In this document: in pieces, positions 32,883-43,958 of the stretch | Position numbering within the stretch: position 1 is the stretch's first letter | Layout of the letters: every line of letters starts with the position of its first letter | Source of the DNA: Cloacibacterium rupense | GTDB lineage: Bacteria > Bacteroidota > Bacteroidia > Flavobacteriales > Weeksellaceae | Length of the DNA: 64,000 nucleotides | Reading direction: 5' to 3' | NCBI RefSeq assembly: GCF_014645495.1 | Contig: NZ_BMLV01000001.1 | Location: 1 to 64,000 of the forward strand | The notes under the pieces: model-generated | Databases searched by the model: none | Seen by the model: only the letters and a program-made list of their open reading frames with translations | What the model was told of the DNA's origin: nothing | Position numbers and translations under genes: made by a program

Positions 32883-34580
32883 ATGTCTTTAACAGAACAA
32901 GAAATCATCCGAAGAGAAAAATTACAGAAATTGACAGAAATGGGAATCAACGCATTCCCAGCAGATGAATATAAAGTAACACATACTACCCAATCTATAA
33001 AACAAAACTTCGAAGAAGGGAAGAAGGTAAATCTTGCCGGTAGATTAATGTCAAGAAGAATTCAAGGGAAAGCTTCTTTTGCAGAATTACAAGATTCTGA
33101 TGGTAGAATTCAGGTGTATTTTAACCGTGATGAAATCTGTACTGGCGAAGATAAAACATTGTATAATGAAGTTTACAAACATCTTTTAGATATTGGTGAT
33201 ATCATCGGTATTGAAGGTGAATTGTTCAAAACGCAAGTGGGAGAAATGACGGTAATGGTTAAAAATTTTACATTATTAACCAAAGCTCTTCGTCCGCTTC
33301 CTTTAGCTAAAACTGATGAAAATGGAGTGGTGCACGATGCTTTCAACGACCCTGAATTGCGTTACAGACAACGTTATGTTGACTTAACTGTAAATCCTCA
33401 CGTAAAAGAAATTTTTGTGAAAAGAACAAAATTGTTCAACGCCATGAGAACTTTCTTTAATGATGCAGGTTATTTCGAGGTAGAAACGCCTATTTTGCAA
33501 GCAATTCCTGGTGGTGCTGCTGCTAGGCCTTTCATTACACATCATAATGCTTTAGACATTCCTTTATATATGAGAATTGCTAACGAATTGTATCTGAAAA
33601 GATTGATTGTTGGTGGTTTTGATGGCGTTTACGAATTTTCTAAAAATTTCCGTAACGAAGGAATGGACAGAACCCATAATCCAGAATTTACCGCAATGGA
33701 AATTTATGTAGCTTACAAAGACTACAATTGGATGATGGATTTCACCGAAAAATTACTAGAATTCTGTGCGCTTCAAGTAAACGGAACTACCAAAGCTACT
33801 TTTGGGGAACACGAAATTGATTTCAAAGCTCCATATCCAAGAGTCTCTATGACGGAGGCCATTCAGAAATTTACTGGTTTTGATATTACGGGAAAATCTG
33901 AACAAGAATTGGCTGACTTTGCAAAATCTATCGGAATTGAAGTGAATGAAACCATGGGTAAAGGAAAGTTAATTGATGAAATTTTTGGAGAAAAATGTGA
34001 AGGAAACTTTATTCAGCCAACTTTCATTACTGATTATCCTATCGAAATGTCTCCACTTACCAAAAAACACAGAAGCAAAGAAGGGCTTACAGAACGTTTT
34101 GAATTAATGGTTTGTGGTAAAGAAATTGCCAATGCATATTCAGAATTAAACGACCCAATCGACCAAAGAGAACGTTTCGAATCTCAAATGGCACTTTCTG
34201 AGCGAGGTGACGATGAAGCAATGTTTATAGACCAAGATTTCTTGAGAGCTTTAGAATATGGTATGCCGCCAACTTCTGGTTTAGGAATTGGGATGGATAG
34301 ATTAATTATGTTCTTGACCAACAATGCGTCTATTCAAGAAGTGTTGTTCTTTCCGCAAATGAGACCAGAGAAAAAAATGCCTACTGTAGAGCTAGGTGAA
34401 GACGAAAAAGTCATAATGGAAATATTGAATTCGCAATCAGAAGCGATGGAATTGTCAATAGTTAAAGAAAAATCTCAATTGTCTGGAAAAAAATGGGATA
34501 AAGCCACAAAAAATTTAACAAAAAATAATTTAATCAAAGTCGAAAGAATTAACGAAAATTTGATGATGATATTAATTTAA
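32883..34580 (+). CDS. lysS: Lysyl-tRNA synthetase (class II)
   Basis: A 565-residue class II enzyme. ATG at 32883 begins with MSLTEQEIIRREKLQKLTEM, the usual family start. The OB-fold anticodon domain is near 50-150. Motif 2 is FRNEGMDRTHNPEFTAMEIY and motif 3 GLGIGMDRLIMFLTN. It is about 60 residues longer than E. coli LysS: beyond the normal end (FPQMRPEKK) a Lys-rich C-terminal extension follows (SKLSGKKWDK-like, then LTKNNLIKVERINENLM), a form I recall from other Bacteroidota. Confidence 0.96.
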   Translation: MSLTEQEIIRREKLQKLTEMGINAFPADEYKVTHTTQSIKQNFEEGKKVNLAGRLMSRRIQGKASFAELQDSDGRIQVYFNRDEICTGEDKTLYNEVYKHLLDIGDIIGIEGELFKTQVGEMTVMVKNFTLLTKALRPLPLAKTDENGVVHDAFNDPELRYRQRYVDLTVNPHVKEIFVKRTKLFNAMRTFFNDAGYFEVETPILQAIPGGAAARPFITHHNALDIPLYMRIANELYLKRLIVGGFDGVYEFSKNFRNEGMDRTHNPEFTAMEIYVAYKDYNWMMDFTEKLLEFCALQVNGTTKATFGEHEIDFKAPYPRVSMTEAIQKFTGFDITGKSEQELADFAKSIGIEVNETMGKGKLIDEIFGEKCEGNFIQPTFITDYPIEMSPLTKKHRSKEGLTERFELMVCGKEIANAYSELNDPIDQRERFESQMALSERGDDEAMFIDQDFLRALEYGMPPTSGLGIGMDRLIMFLTNNASIQEVLFFPQMRPEKKMPTVELGEDEKVIMEILNSQSEAMELSIVKEKSQLSGKKWDKATKNLTKNNLIKVERINENLMMILI

Positions 34581-34604
34581 TGTTAAATCAATAAAAAAAA
34601 TCTA

Positions 34605-34633
34605 AAAGCATTCCGAATCGGAGTGCTTTTTTT
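34605..34633 (+). terminator. Terminator after lysS
   Basis: AAAGCATTCCG / CGGAGTGCTTT stem (one U-G pair) with a 3-nt loop and a T run. Confidence 0.88.
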
Positions 34634-34645
34634 GTTTAAACCTTG

Positions 34646-34653
34646 TATATTTG
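34646..34653 (+). promoter_or_regulatory. Possible -7 box for gltB, with a long leader
   Basis: TATATTTG matches TAnnTTTG. If used, the gltB leader would be about 145 nt, AT-rich, and without an obvious terminator hairpin. Confidence 0.3.
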
Positions 34654-34802
34654 TAGATAAATTATTTTTATCAAGTTAAAAATATTAACTGCTATAAAGT
34701 TTATATTTTTAATTATAATAAAATTAATAATTAAAATATTTCGCAAATTAAAATAATTGCTATGAATTATAATATGTATTTCGTAGCATTGCCTAAAATT
34801 TA

Positions 34803-37800
34803 ATGGGGATGAAAAACGGATTATATTTACCACAGTTTGATTTTGATTCATGTGGAGTTGGTTTTGTGGCCAATTTAAAAGGAGTGAAAAGCCATAAGAT
34901 TGTTTCGGATGCTATTACCATGTTAGAAAACATGGAACACAGAGGAGCAACAGGCTATGAGAAGAGTACTGGTGATGGTGCAGGAATACAGATTCAGATT
35001 CCGCACGAGTTTCTTTATGAAAAAGCACTAGAGAATGGCTTTTATTTGCCAGATGTAGGTGATTATGGACTAGGGATGTTATTTTTTCCTAAAGATGACG
35101 CGCTGAGAGATGAATGCAAAAGAGTTATTTATAATTCTGCAGAAAAACTCAATTATAAGATTTTAGGGTTTCGTTCTGTACCTGTTAATAACTTCGAAAT
35201 TGGCGAAACAGCGAGATCTGTAGAACCCGTAATGGAAATGATTTTCATCGAAAAACCGTTTGATGTAACTTCAGACGATGATTTCGAGAGAAAATTGTTT
35301 GTTTTTAGAAATTATATTTCTCACCAAATTGCCAATATTACCCAAAATGACCCAATTGGTTTCTATGTAGCTTCTATGTCTTGTAGAAAATTAATCTATA
35401 AAGGGCAGTTGCGAAGCGTGCAAATTAGAAATTATTTCAAAGATTTAACAGACCCTAAACTCACTTCCGCTTTCGGAATGATACACTCTAGGTTTGCTAC
35501 CAATACCAACCCGAATTGGAATCTTGCACAACCATTCCGCTTTTTAGCACATAACGGCGAAATTAATACGGTTCAAGGAAATTTAAACTGGCTTCGTTCT
35601 GGCGAAAAAAATCTAGAAAGTCCATATTTTACTCAACAAGAAATGGATATGCTTTTGCCTTTAACCAAACCAAATCAATCAGATTCATCATACTTAGATA
35701 ATATGGTAGAATTGTTGGTGCATTCTGGCAGAAGTTTACCACACGTAATGATGATGCTCATTCCTGAAGCTTGGGACGGAGACAAGCATATGGAAGATTA
35801 CAAAAAATATTTCTATGCTTTCCACGCTTGTGTGATGGAACCTTGGGACGGACCAGCTTCTATCTCTTTCACAGATGGAAAAGTAATTGGGGCAACTCTT
35901 GATAGAAACGGACTTCGTCCTTCTAGATATTGCGTAACAAGTGATGATACCATTGTAATGGCGTCAGAATCTGGTGCGCTTCCTGTAGATCCTGCAAAAG
36001 TGATAAGAAGAGGTAGATTGCAACCAGGGAAAATGTTTTTGGTAGATTTAAAGAAAGGAAGAATCATTAATGATGATGAGTTGAAAAAAGAAATTTGTAC
36101 TTCTCAACCGTATCAGCAATGGCTAGAAGAAAAGCAAATTAAACTAGACGAACTTCCTGAACCAAGAATGAGATTTACAAGGATTCAGGGGCAAGATGTT
36201 CTTAAATTCCAAAAAGCTTTCGGATATTCTAGAGAAGATATAGAAAAAGTGATTAAAGTAATGGCAGAATCTGGCAAAGAACCCATTGGTTCTATGGGAT
36301 TTGATTCTCCAATTGCGGTTTTAAGCGAAAAACCACAGCATTTAAGTTCTTATTTCAAACAATTATTTGCACAAGTTACCAATCCGCCAATCGACCCAAT
36401 TCGTGAAAGATTAGTAATGTCTCTTACTACAATTATCGGTGGAAACGGAAATTTATTAACAGGTGACAAAAAATTTGCACATAGTGTAACCTTAGATAAT
36501 CCAATTTTGGATAATCTTCAATTAGAAAAATTAAGAAGTATTGATACAGGAGATTTCCAAGCGAAAACTTTACAAACCTATTTCAAAGCAGACGGAAAAT
36601 CAGGTAGTTTGAAAAAAGGAATCGACAGACTTTGCCGTTATGCGATGGATGCGGTGCAAGATGGTTTTGATGTAATTATCCTTTCAGATAGAGCTATAGA
36701 TTCTAATCACGCTGCAATCCCAAGTTTATTGGCTTGTTCTGCGGTTCATCATCATTTAATAAGAATGGGAGTTCGTAGAAAAGTTGGCTTGGTGGTAGAA
36801 GTGGGCGATGCTTGGGAAGTTCATCATTTTGCAACTTTACTCGGTTTTGGTGCAACTGCAATTAATCCATATTTGGCGTTGGCAACCATCAGAGAAATGG
36901 TGAATTCTGGCGAAATTAAAGGCGAAGATTATCCTAAAGCAAAGAAAAATTATATTAAATCTGTTGGTGATGGTTTGCTGAAAATTTTCTCAAAAATGGG
37001 AATTTCAACGTTGATGTCTTATCAAGGAGCGCAGATTTTTGAAATTATAGGCTTAAATAAATTAGTAGTAAATACTTGTTTTACTGGCGCAATTTCTAGA
37101 ATTGAAGGACTTGGTTTCGATGATTTGGCAGAAGAAGCATTAGCGAAACATTTTGATGCTTATGCTCCTAAATTTGAACAACCTGTCTTAAATGAAGGCG
37201 GTGTTTATCAATGGAAAAGAAAAGGAGAGTACCATATGTACAACCCTCAAACCGTTGATTTATTACAAAAAGCTACAAGAAATAACGATTACGAAACTTT
37301 CAAAAAATATTCTAGAGCTGCCAATAATTTAACCAATAATGCAGCAACTCTCAGAAGTTTATTAGAATTTAAAAACGATAGACCAGCCATCCCGATTGAG
37401 GAAGTAGAACCTGTAGAAAATATTCTGAAACGTTTTGCGAGTGGTGCAATGTCTTTTGGTTCCATTTCTTACGAAGCGCATTCTACTTTAGCAATTGCAA
37501 TGAACAGAATTGGTGCAAAAAGTAACACTGGAGAAGGTGGAGAAGACGAAATCCGTTATCAACTCAACGAAAAAGGAGAAAATCTTCGTTCGGCGATTAA
37601 ACAAGTGGCTTCGGGAAGATTTGGTGTTACAGCAAGATATTTAGCAGAAGCTGATGAAATTCAAATTAAAATGGCGCAAGGTGCAAAACCTGGTGAAGGC
37701 GGACAATTACCTGGCGATAAAGTAGATGCTTGGATTGGGAAAACCCGTCACTCAACGCCTGGAGTTGGTTTAATTTCTCCGCCGCCACATCACGATATTT

Positions 37801-39296
37801 ACTCTATTGAAGATTTAGCACAGTTGATTTTCGACCTTAAAAATGCGAATAGACACGCCAGAATTTCTGTAAAATTGGTGTCAAAAGCAGGAGTGGGAAC
37901 CATTGCAGCTGGTGTTGCAAAAGCAAAAGCAGATCATATTTTGATTTCTGGTTACGATGGCGGAACTGGTGCATCGCCTTTAAGTTCGGTGCGTCACGCT
38001 GGTTTACCTTGGGAATTAGGTTTGGTAGAAACGCATCAAACTTTAATTAAACATAAATTAAGACAAAGAGTTACCGTACAAACAGACGGACAAATAAAAA
38101 CAGGTAGAGATATTGTAATGGCAACTTTAATGGGCGCTGAAGAATGGGGAATTGCCACTTCTGCACTCATCGTTCAAGGTTGTATTTTGATGAGAAAATG
38201 CCACGAAAATACTTGTCCAGTTGGTATTGCAACTCAAAACGGTGAATTGAGAAAAAAATTCACAGGAAATGCCGATCATTTGGTGAATTACTTCACGTTC
38301 TTGGCAACAGAAACCAGAGAAATTATGGCTTCTTTAGGTTTTAGAACAATTGATGAAATGGTAGGGCAATACCAATGTTTAACCAAAAGAGAAGATTTAA
38401 AATTCTGGAAAGCTAAAACCGTTGACTTAAGTGCGTTTTTACAAAAAATGGACACTGAATTGCCTCTAACAAAAGCTGAACCTCAAGAAGATGAGTTGAT
38501 AGATTCATTGTCTTGGAAATTGATTGAAGCGGCTCAAAACGCCATCGAAAATAACGGAAAATGTGAAGCAGAATTCAATATCATCAATACAGATAGAACG
38601 GTTGGGACGATTCTTTCTCACGAATTAACCAAAATTTACAAATCCGAAGGAATGCCAGAAGATGCTTTGAGGTTTAATTTCAAAGGAACTGCTGGACAAA
38701 GTTTCGGGGCGTTCTGCAACAAAGGAATTACGATGAAATTGGAAGGCGACGGAAACGATTATTTCGGAAAAGGACTTTCTGGTGGTAAATTGGTAGTTCA
38801 TCCTGATAGAAGTTCTACTTTCAAAGCCAATGAAAACAGTATTATTGGAAACGTAGCTTTATACGGTGCAACCAGCGGAAAAGTTTTCATCAACGGAATG
38901 GCGGGAGAACGTTTCTGCGTAAGAAATTCTGGTGCAACTGCTGTTGTAGAAGGAGTAGGAGCTCACGGTTGCGAATATATGACTGGTGGAACTGTAGTGG
39001 TTTTAGGTGGAGTTGGTAAAAATTTCGGAGCAGGAATGAGTGGCGGAATCGCTTATATTTGGGATGTGAACGAAACTTTGAAACAAAATTTCAATCCTGA
39101 TATGGCAGATTTAGAAGGTTTGACGGAAAAAGATAAAAACACCATCAAAAATTTAGTGGAAGAACACGTGAAGGAAACCGATAGTGATTTAGGGAAATAT
39201 TTGTTGCAAGATTTTGAAGAAAATTTAAAATATTTCGTGAAAGTTTTCCCGAGAGATTACAAAAAAGTATTGGAAAAACAAGGCGTGGAATTTTAG
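34803..39296 (+). CDS. gltB: Glutamate synthase, large (alpha) subunit
   Basis: A 1,497-residue amidotransferase making glutamate from glutamine and 2-oxoglutarate. The short propeptide ends before Cys 17 (DFDSCGVGFVANLKG), the N-terminal nucleophile of the class II glutaminase domain. The central and FMN-binding domains follow; ARISVKLVSKAGVGTIAAGV and the 3Fe-4S region CILMRKCHENTCPVG are present. The C-terminal GXGXG helix domain includes GAHGCEYMTGGTVVVLGGVG. The ATG at 34809 is an equally possible start. It is followed by gltD after a repeat-bearing gap, so both subunits of the NADPH enzyme are encoded here. Confidence 0.97.
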   Translation: MGMKNGLYLPQFDFDSCGVGFVANLKGVKSHKIVSDAITMLENMEHRGATGYEKSTGDGAGIQIQIPHEFLYEKALENGFYLPDVGDYGLGMLFFPKDDALRDECKRVIYNSAEKLNYKILGFRSVPVNNFEIGETARSVEPVMEMIFIEKPFDVTSDDDFERKLFVFRNYISHQIANITQNDPIGFYVASMSCRKLIYKGQLRSVQIRNYFKDLTDPKLTSAFGMIHSRFATNTNPNWNLAQPFRFLAHNGEINTVQGNLNWLRSGEKNLESPYFTQQEMDMLLPLTKPNQSDSSYLDNMVELLVHSGRSLPHVMMMLIPEAWDGDKHMEDYKKYFYAFHACVMEPWDGPASISFTDGKVIGATLDRNGLRPSRYCVTSDDTIVMASESGALPVDPAKVIRRGRLQPGKMFLVDLKKGRIINDDELKKEICTSQPYQQWLEEKQIKLDELPEPRMRFTRIQGQDVLKFQKAFGYSREDIEKVIKVMAESGKEPIGSMGFDSPIAVLSEKPQHLSSYFKQLFAQVTNPPIDPIRERLVMSLTTIIGGNGNLLTGDKKFAHSVTLDNPILDNLQLEKLRSIDTGDFQAKTLQTYFKADGKSGSLKKGIDRLCRYAMDAVQDGFDVIILSDRAIDSNHAAIPSLLACSAVHHHLIRMGVRRKVGLVVEVGDAWEVHHFATLLGFGATAINPYLALATIREMVNSGEIKGEDYPKAKKNYIKSVGDGLLKIFSKMGISTLMSYQGAQIFEIIGLNKLVVNTCFTGAISRIEGLGFDDLAEEALAKHFDAYAPKFEQPVLNEGGVYQWKRKGEYHMYNPQTVDLLQKATRNNDYETFKKYSRAANNLTNNAATLRSLLEFKNDRPAIPIEEVEPVENILKRFASGAMSFGSISYEAHSTLAIAMNRIGAKSNTGEGGEDEIRYQLNEKGENLRSAIKQVASGRFGVTARYLAEADEIQIKMAQGAKPGEGGQLPGDKVDAWIGKTRHSTPGVGLISPPPHHDIYSIEDLAQLIFDLKNANRHARISVKLVSKAGVGTIAAGVAKAKADHILISGYDGGTGASPLSSVRHAGLPWELGLVETHQTLIKHKLRQRVTVQTDGQIKTGRDIVMATLMGAEEWGIATSALIVQGCILMRKCHENTCPVGIATQNGELRKKFTGNADHLVNYFTFLATETREIMASLGFRTIDEMVGQYQCLTKREDLKFWKAKTVDLSAFLQKMDTELPLTKAEPQEDELIDSLSWKLIEAAQNAIENNGKCEAEFNIINTDRTVGTILSHELTKIYKSEGMPEDALRFNFKGTAGQSFGAFCNKGITMKLEGDGNDYFGKGLSGGKLVVHPDRSSTFKANENSIIGNVALYGATSGKVFINGMAGERFCVRNSGATAVVEGVGAHGCEYMTGGTVVVLGGVGKNFGAGMSGGIAYIWDVNETLKQNFNPDMADLEGLTEKDKNTIKNLVEEHVKETDSDLGKYLLQDFEENLKYFVKVFPRDYKKVLEKQGVEF

Positions 39297-39306
39297 AATT
39301 AATAAA

Positions 39307-39346
39307 GTTTGAATGGGTTTAAAATCGTTTGAAATTGTTCGATGAG
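39307..39346. repeat. Decamer-phased GTTTGA repeat
   Basis: GTTTGA, GTTTAA, GTTTGA and GTTCGA start at 39307, 39317, 39327 and 39337, exactly 10 bp apart, just after the gltB stop codon. Confidence 0.7.
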
Positions 39347-39432
39347 TTCCGTAGGAACGAACGATTTCATAGCATTGGAATTCATTCCAATGAATAATAG
39401 GAACGAACGATATCAATTTATTCCAATGAATA
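39346..39432. repeat. Direct and inverted repeats in the gltB-gltD gap
   Basis: AGGAACGAACGATWTCA occurs at 39353-39369 and 39399-39415 (46-bp period). ATTCCAATGAATA occurs at 39384-39396 and 39420-39432. CATTGGAAT-TC-ATTCCAATG (39373-39392) and GTTCC-GTA-GGAAC (39346-39358) are perfect inverted repeats. The structure looks like one and a half copies of a mobile or hairpin-forming intergenic element. Confidence 0.75.
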
Positions 39433-39466
39433 AAAAAAATCATCAGAATTACAAAAATTTAAAAAA

Positions 39467-40894
39467 ATGGGAAAAACAGACGGTTTTTTATTATATAAAA
39501 GAGAATTACCAACTAAAGATGCAGTAGCAGATAGAGTTCAGCATTACAAAGAATTTCAACATTTGCCATCAGCAGAATTATTAAACAAGCAATCTGCAAG
39601 ATGTATGAATTGCGGAATTCCTTTCTGTATGAGTGGTTGTCCGCTCGGAAATGTAATTCCAGAATTTAATGATGCGGTATATAAAGAAGAGTGGAAAAAA
39701 GCCTACGATATTTTAAGCACTACCAATCCTTTTCCAGAATTTACGGGAAGAATTTGTCCTGCTCCTTGCGAAGGTTCTTGCGTTTTAGGAATTAACGAAT
39801 TGCCAGTAACAATAGAAGAAGTAGAGAAAAATATTATCGAAATTGCCTATCAAAACGGTTATGTAAAACCTAGGCTTCCTTTAAAAAGAACGGGCAAAAA
39901 AGTAGCTGTAATTGGTTCTGGACCTTCTGGTTTAGCAGCAGCCGAAAAATTGAATCAATTGGGACATTCGGTAACTGTTTTTGAAAGAGAATCTGAAGTG
40001 GGTGGTTTGTTGAGATTCGGAATTCCAGATTTTAAATTAGATAAATCTGTGGTAAAACGAAGAGCCGACTTAATGAAAGCAGAAGGGATTGAATTCAAAA
40101 CCAATACTTTGGTGGGCAAAGATTATTCTGCAGAACAACTCAATAGAGAATTTCACGCAATTGTTTTAGCGATGGGTTCTACCGTCCCTAGAAATTTACC
40201 TATCCCAAATCGCGATGCAAAAGGCGTTTATTTTGCGATGGAATATCTCCGTCAAAACAACAAGAAAGTAAGTAATATTGCTTTTACGGAAGATAATATA
40301 GATGCTAAAGGTAAAAAAGTGTTGGTAATTGGTGGTGGAGATACGGGTTCAGATTGCATCGGAACAGCGAATAGACAAGGTGCAACAGAAGTTCATCAAA
40401 TTGAAATTATGCCAACTCCGCCTTCACAACGTGATGAAACCATGCCTTGGCCAATGTATCCTATGATTCTGAAAACCACCACTTCTCACGAAGAAGGTTG
40501 CACTAGAAAATGGGCGATTAATGCCAAAGAATTTATAAAAGACGAAGCAGGAAATCTAAAAGGTTTAAAAGCCGTAGAAATAGAGTGGAGCAAAGATCCT
40601 GTTACAAAAAGATACACCACATTTGTAGAAAAACCAGACACAGAATTTACCATAGAATGTGATTTGGCTTTCTTGGCAATGGGTTTCTTACACGTAGAAC
40701 AAAAAGGAATAGTAGAAGATTTAGAAATCAATCTTGACCCAAGAGGAAATTTAATCGGTAAAGAAGGAGAATATAGCACCAATCAAGAGAAAGTTTTCAG
40801 TTGTGGAGACGCCAGAAGAGGGCAATCTTTGGTAGTTTGGGCAATAAGCGAAGGTTTGCAGTGCGCCGAAAAAGTAGATGCATTTTTGATATAA
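39467..40894 (+). CDS. gltD: Glutamate synthase, small (beta) subunit
   Basis: A 475-residue NADPH-dependent FAD/iron-sulphur oxidoreductase feeding electrons to GltB. The N-terminal Cys clusters are CMNCGIPFCMSGCPLGNVIP and CPAPCEGSCVLG, binding the 4Fe-4S centres. The FAD motif VIGSGPSGLAAAEKLNQLG lies near 145, the NADPH motif VIGGGDTGSDC near 285, and the closing ATG-like GDARRGQSLVVWAI is present. It follows gltB by 170 bp, a gap filled with repeats, but co-transcription is likely because no terminator intervenes. Confidence 0.97.
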   Translation: MGKTDGFLLYKRELPTKDAVADRVQHYKEFQHLPSAELLNKQSARCMNCGIPFCMSGCPLGNVIPEFNDAVYKEEWKKAYDILSTTNPFPEFTGRICPAPCEGSCVLGINELPVTIEEVEKNIIEIAYQNGYVKPRLPLKRTGKKVAVIGSGPSGLAAAEKLNQLGHSVTVFERESEVGGLLRFGIPDFKLDKSVVKRRADLMKAEGIEFKTNTLVGKDYSAEQLNREFHAIVLAMGSTVPRNLPIPNRDAKGVYFAMEYLRQNNKKVSNIAFTEDNIDAKGKKVLVIGGGDTGSDCIGTANRQGATEVHQIEIMPTPPSQRDETMPWPMYPMILKTTTSHEEGCTRKWAINAKEFIKDEAGNLKGLKAVEIEWSKDPVTKRYTTFVEKPDTEFTIECDLAFLAMGFLHVEQKGIVEDLEINLDPRGNLIGKEGEYSTNQEKVFSCGDARRGQSLVVWAISEGLQCAEKVDAFLI

Positions 40895-40921
40895 TCCTAA
40901 ATCAAATTATATTTTTTGAGG

Positions 40922-40957
40922 GGAGGTTTTCTACGGAGAGCTTCCTCTTTTGTTTTT
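40922..40957 (+). terminator. Terminator after gltD
   Basis: Nine contiguous pairs GGAGGTTTT / AGAGCTTCC (with G-U pairs), 6-nt loop, then a T-rich tail. Confidence 0.7.
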
Positions 40958-41035
40958 AATTAAATTTTGAGTTGATTTTTCTCCTAGTTTTTGGTATAAT
41001 TATTGAATGTTTTTATAAACTAAAACTATTTCCCA

Positions 41036-41779
41036 ATGAAAAAATACAACAATTTTCTAGCTGTTATACTACTGAGTGTAATAGCAATTTCTTGTGCAGT
41101 AAATTATACAACGCCTGGTGGTGATGTTAAAATTTCAAATTTAGCCGATGAAGATATTTCTAAAATTCTTCAAAATAAACCTTCAGCAGAATTTCCTGTA
41201 AATATTGCTGTTGCAAGAATTCAAGCTCCTAATTATACCAATTATGTGTACCAAAATAGGTATGCTAGAACCGAAAATTCGGGACAAAATTTCAGTATGA
41301 TTCTTACACGTGATGCAGATGAAGAGGTTTCGTTTGCAGAATTGGGCAAACTAAAAGGGATTAAGCAGATTTCGCCATTCAATAAATTGCTTTTACCCTA
41401 TAATTACAAAACAATTAAAGATTTGAGATTAGCTGCAGCAAAAATGAAAGCGAGTATGCTTTTGGTTTATACTTTTGACAGTCAATTTAGTATAGATAAT
41501 AAAAATTATGGACCTCAAAATATATTTTCATTGGGTTACCTCAAAAATAAAAATGTAAAAGTAAGAACCACAGCATCTGCTGCTTTGTTTGATGTTCAAA
41601 CGGAATATTTATACGGTTTGGCAGAAGCTACAGCAGAGCAAAATAAAACATCTAATGCATGGAAAAAACAAGATGAAGTAGATAACTTAAGGATTGAAAC
41701 TGAAAAAGAATCTTTTAAAAAACTCAGCTCTCAGATTAAAGAAATGTGGAATGGAGTAGTGGATGAGTACAAAAAATAG
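41036..41779 (+). CDS. Hypothetical lipoprotein
   Basis: A 247-residue lipoprotein; signal ends in AISC (Cys 20). The mature protein has EFPVNIAVARIQAPNYTNY near 50, LRLAAAKMKASMLLVYTFDS near 130 and VRTTASAALFDVQTEYLYGL near 180, a pattern like the GNA1162/CsgG-type lipoproteins that build on a nucleotide-binding-like fold. That relation is only suggestive. It stands between two strong terminators and so is monocistronic. Confidence 0.65.
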   Translation: MKKYNNFLAVILLSVIAISCAVNYTTPGGDVKISNLADEDISKILQNKPSAEFPVNIAVARIQAPNYTNYVYQNRYARTENSGQNFSMILTRDADEEVSFAELGKLKGIKQISPFNKLLLPYNYKTIKDLRLAAAKMKASMLLVYTFDSQFSIDNKNYGPQNIFSLGYLKNKNVKVRTTASAALFDVQTEYLYGLAEATAEQNKTSNAWKKQDEVDNLRIETEKESFKKLSSQIKEMWNGVVDEYKK

Positions 41780-41814
41780 TTTGTTTATCAGTCAGTTTTG
41801 GTAGATATTGATAT

Positions 41815-41846
41815 GGAAGTTTTCTGTGGAAAACTTCCTCTTTTTT
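41815..41846 (+). terminator. Terminator after the lipoprotein gene
   Basis: Perfect 10-bp stem GGAAGTTTTC / GAAAACTTCC, 4-nt loop, T-rich tail. Confidence 0.9.
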
Positions 41847-41914
41847 GCTTTCGTATCTCGTTAAATTTTCCGATATTTGTAAGTCTTTGAAAAAAGCAAA
41901 AATTTAATCAATAA

Positions 41915-43903
<1,989 letters not shown>

Positions 43904-43916
43904 AATAATATAAATT

Positions 43917-43943
43917 AAACCGACTTTTTAGTCGGTTTTTTTT
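43917..43943 (+). terminator. Terminator after gyrB
   Basis: AACCGACT / AGTCGGTT stem around TTTT, followed by a T run. Confidence 0.9.
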
Positions 43944-43958
43944 AAAATTAAAATAACC

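Noticed and set aside
39342-39527. A plus-strand open frame before gltD
   Set aside because: It is built from the direct and inverted repeats of the gltB-gltD gap and overlaps the real gltD start in another frame.
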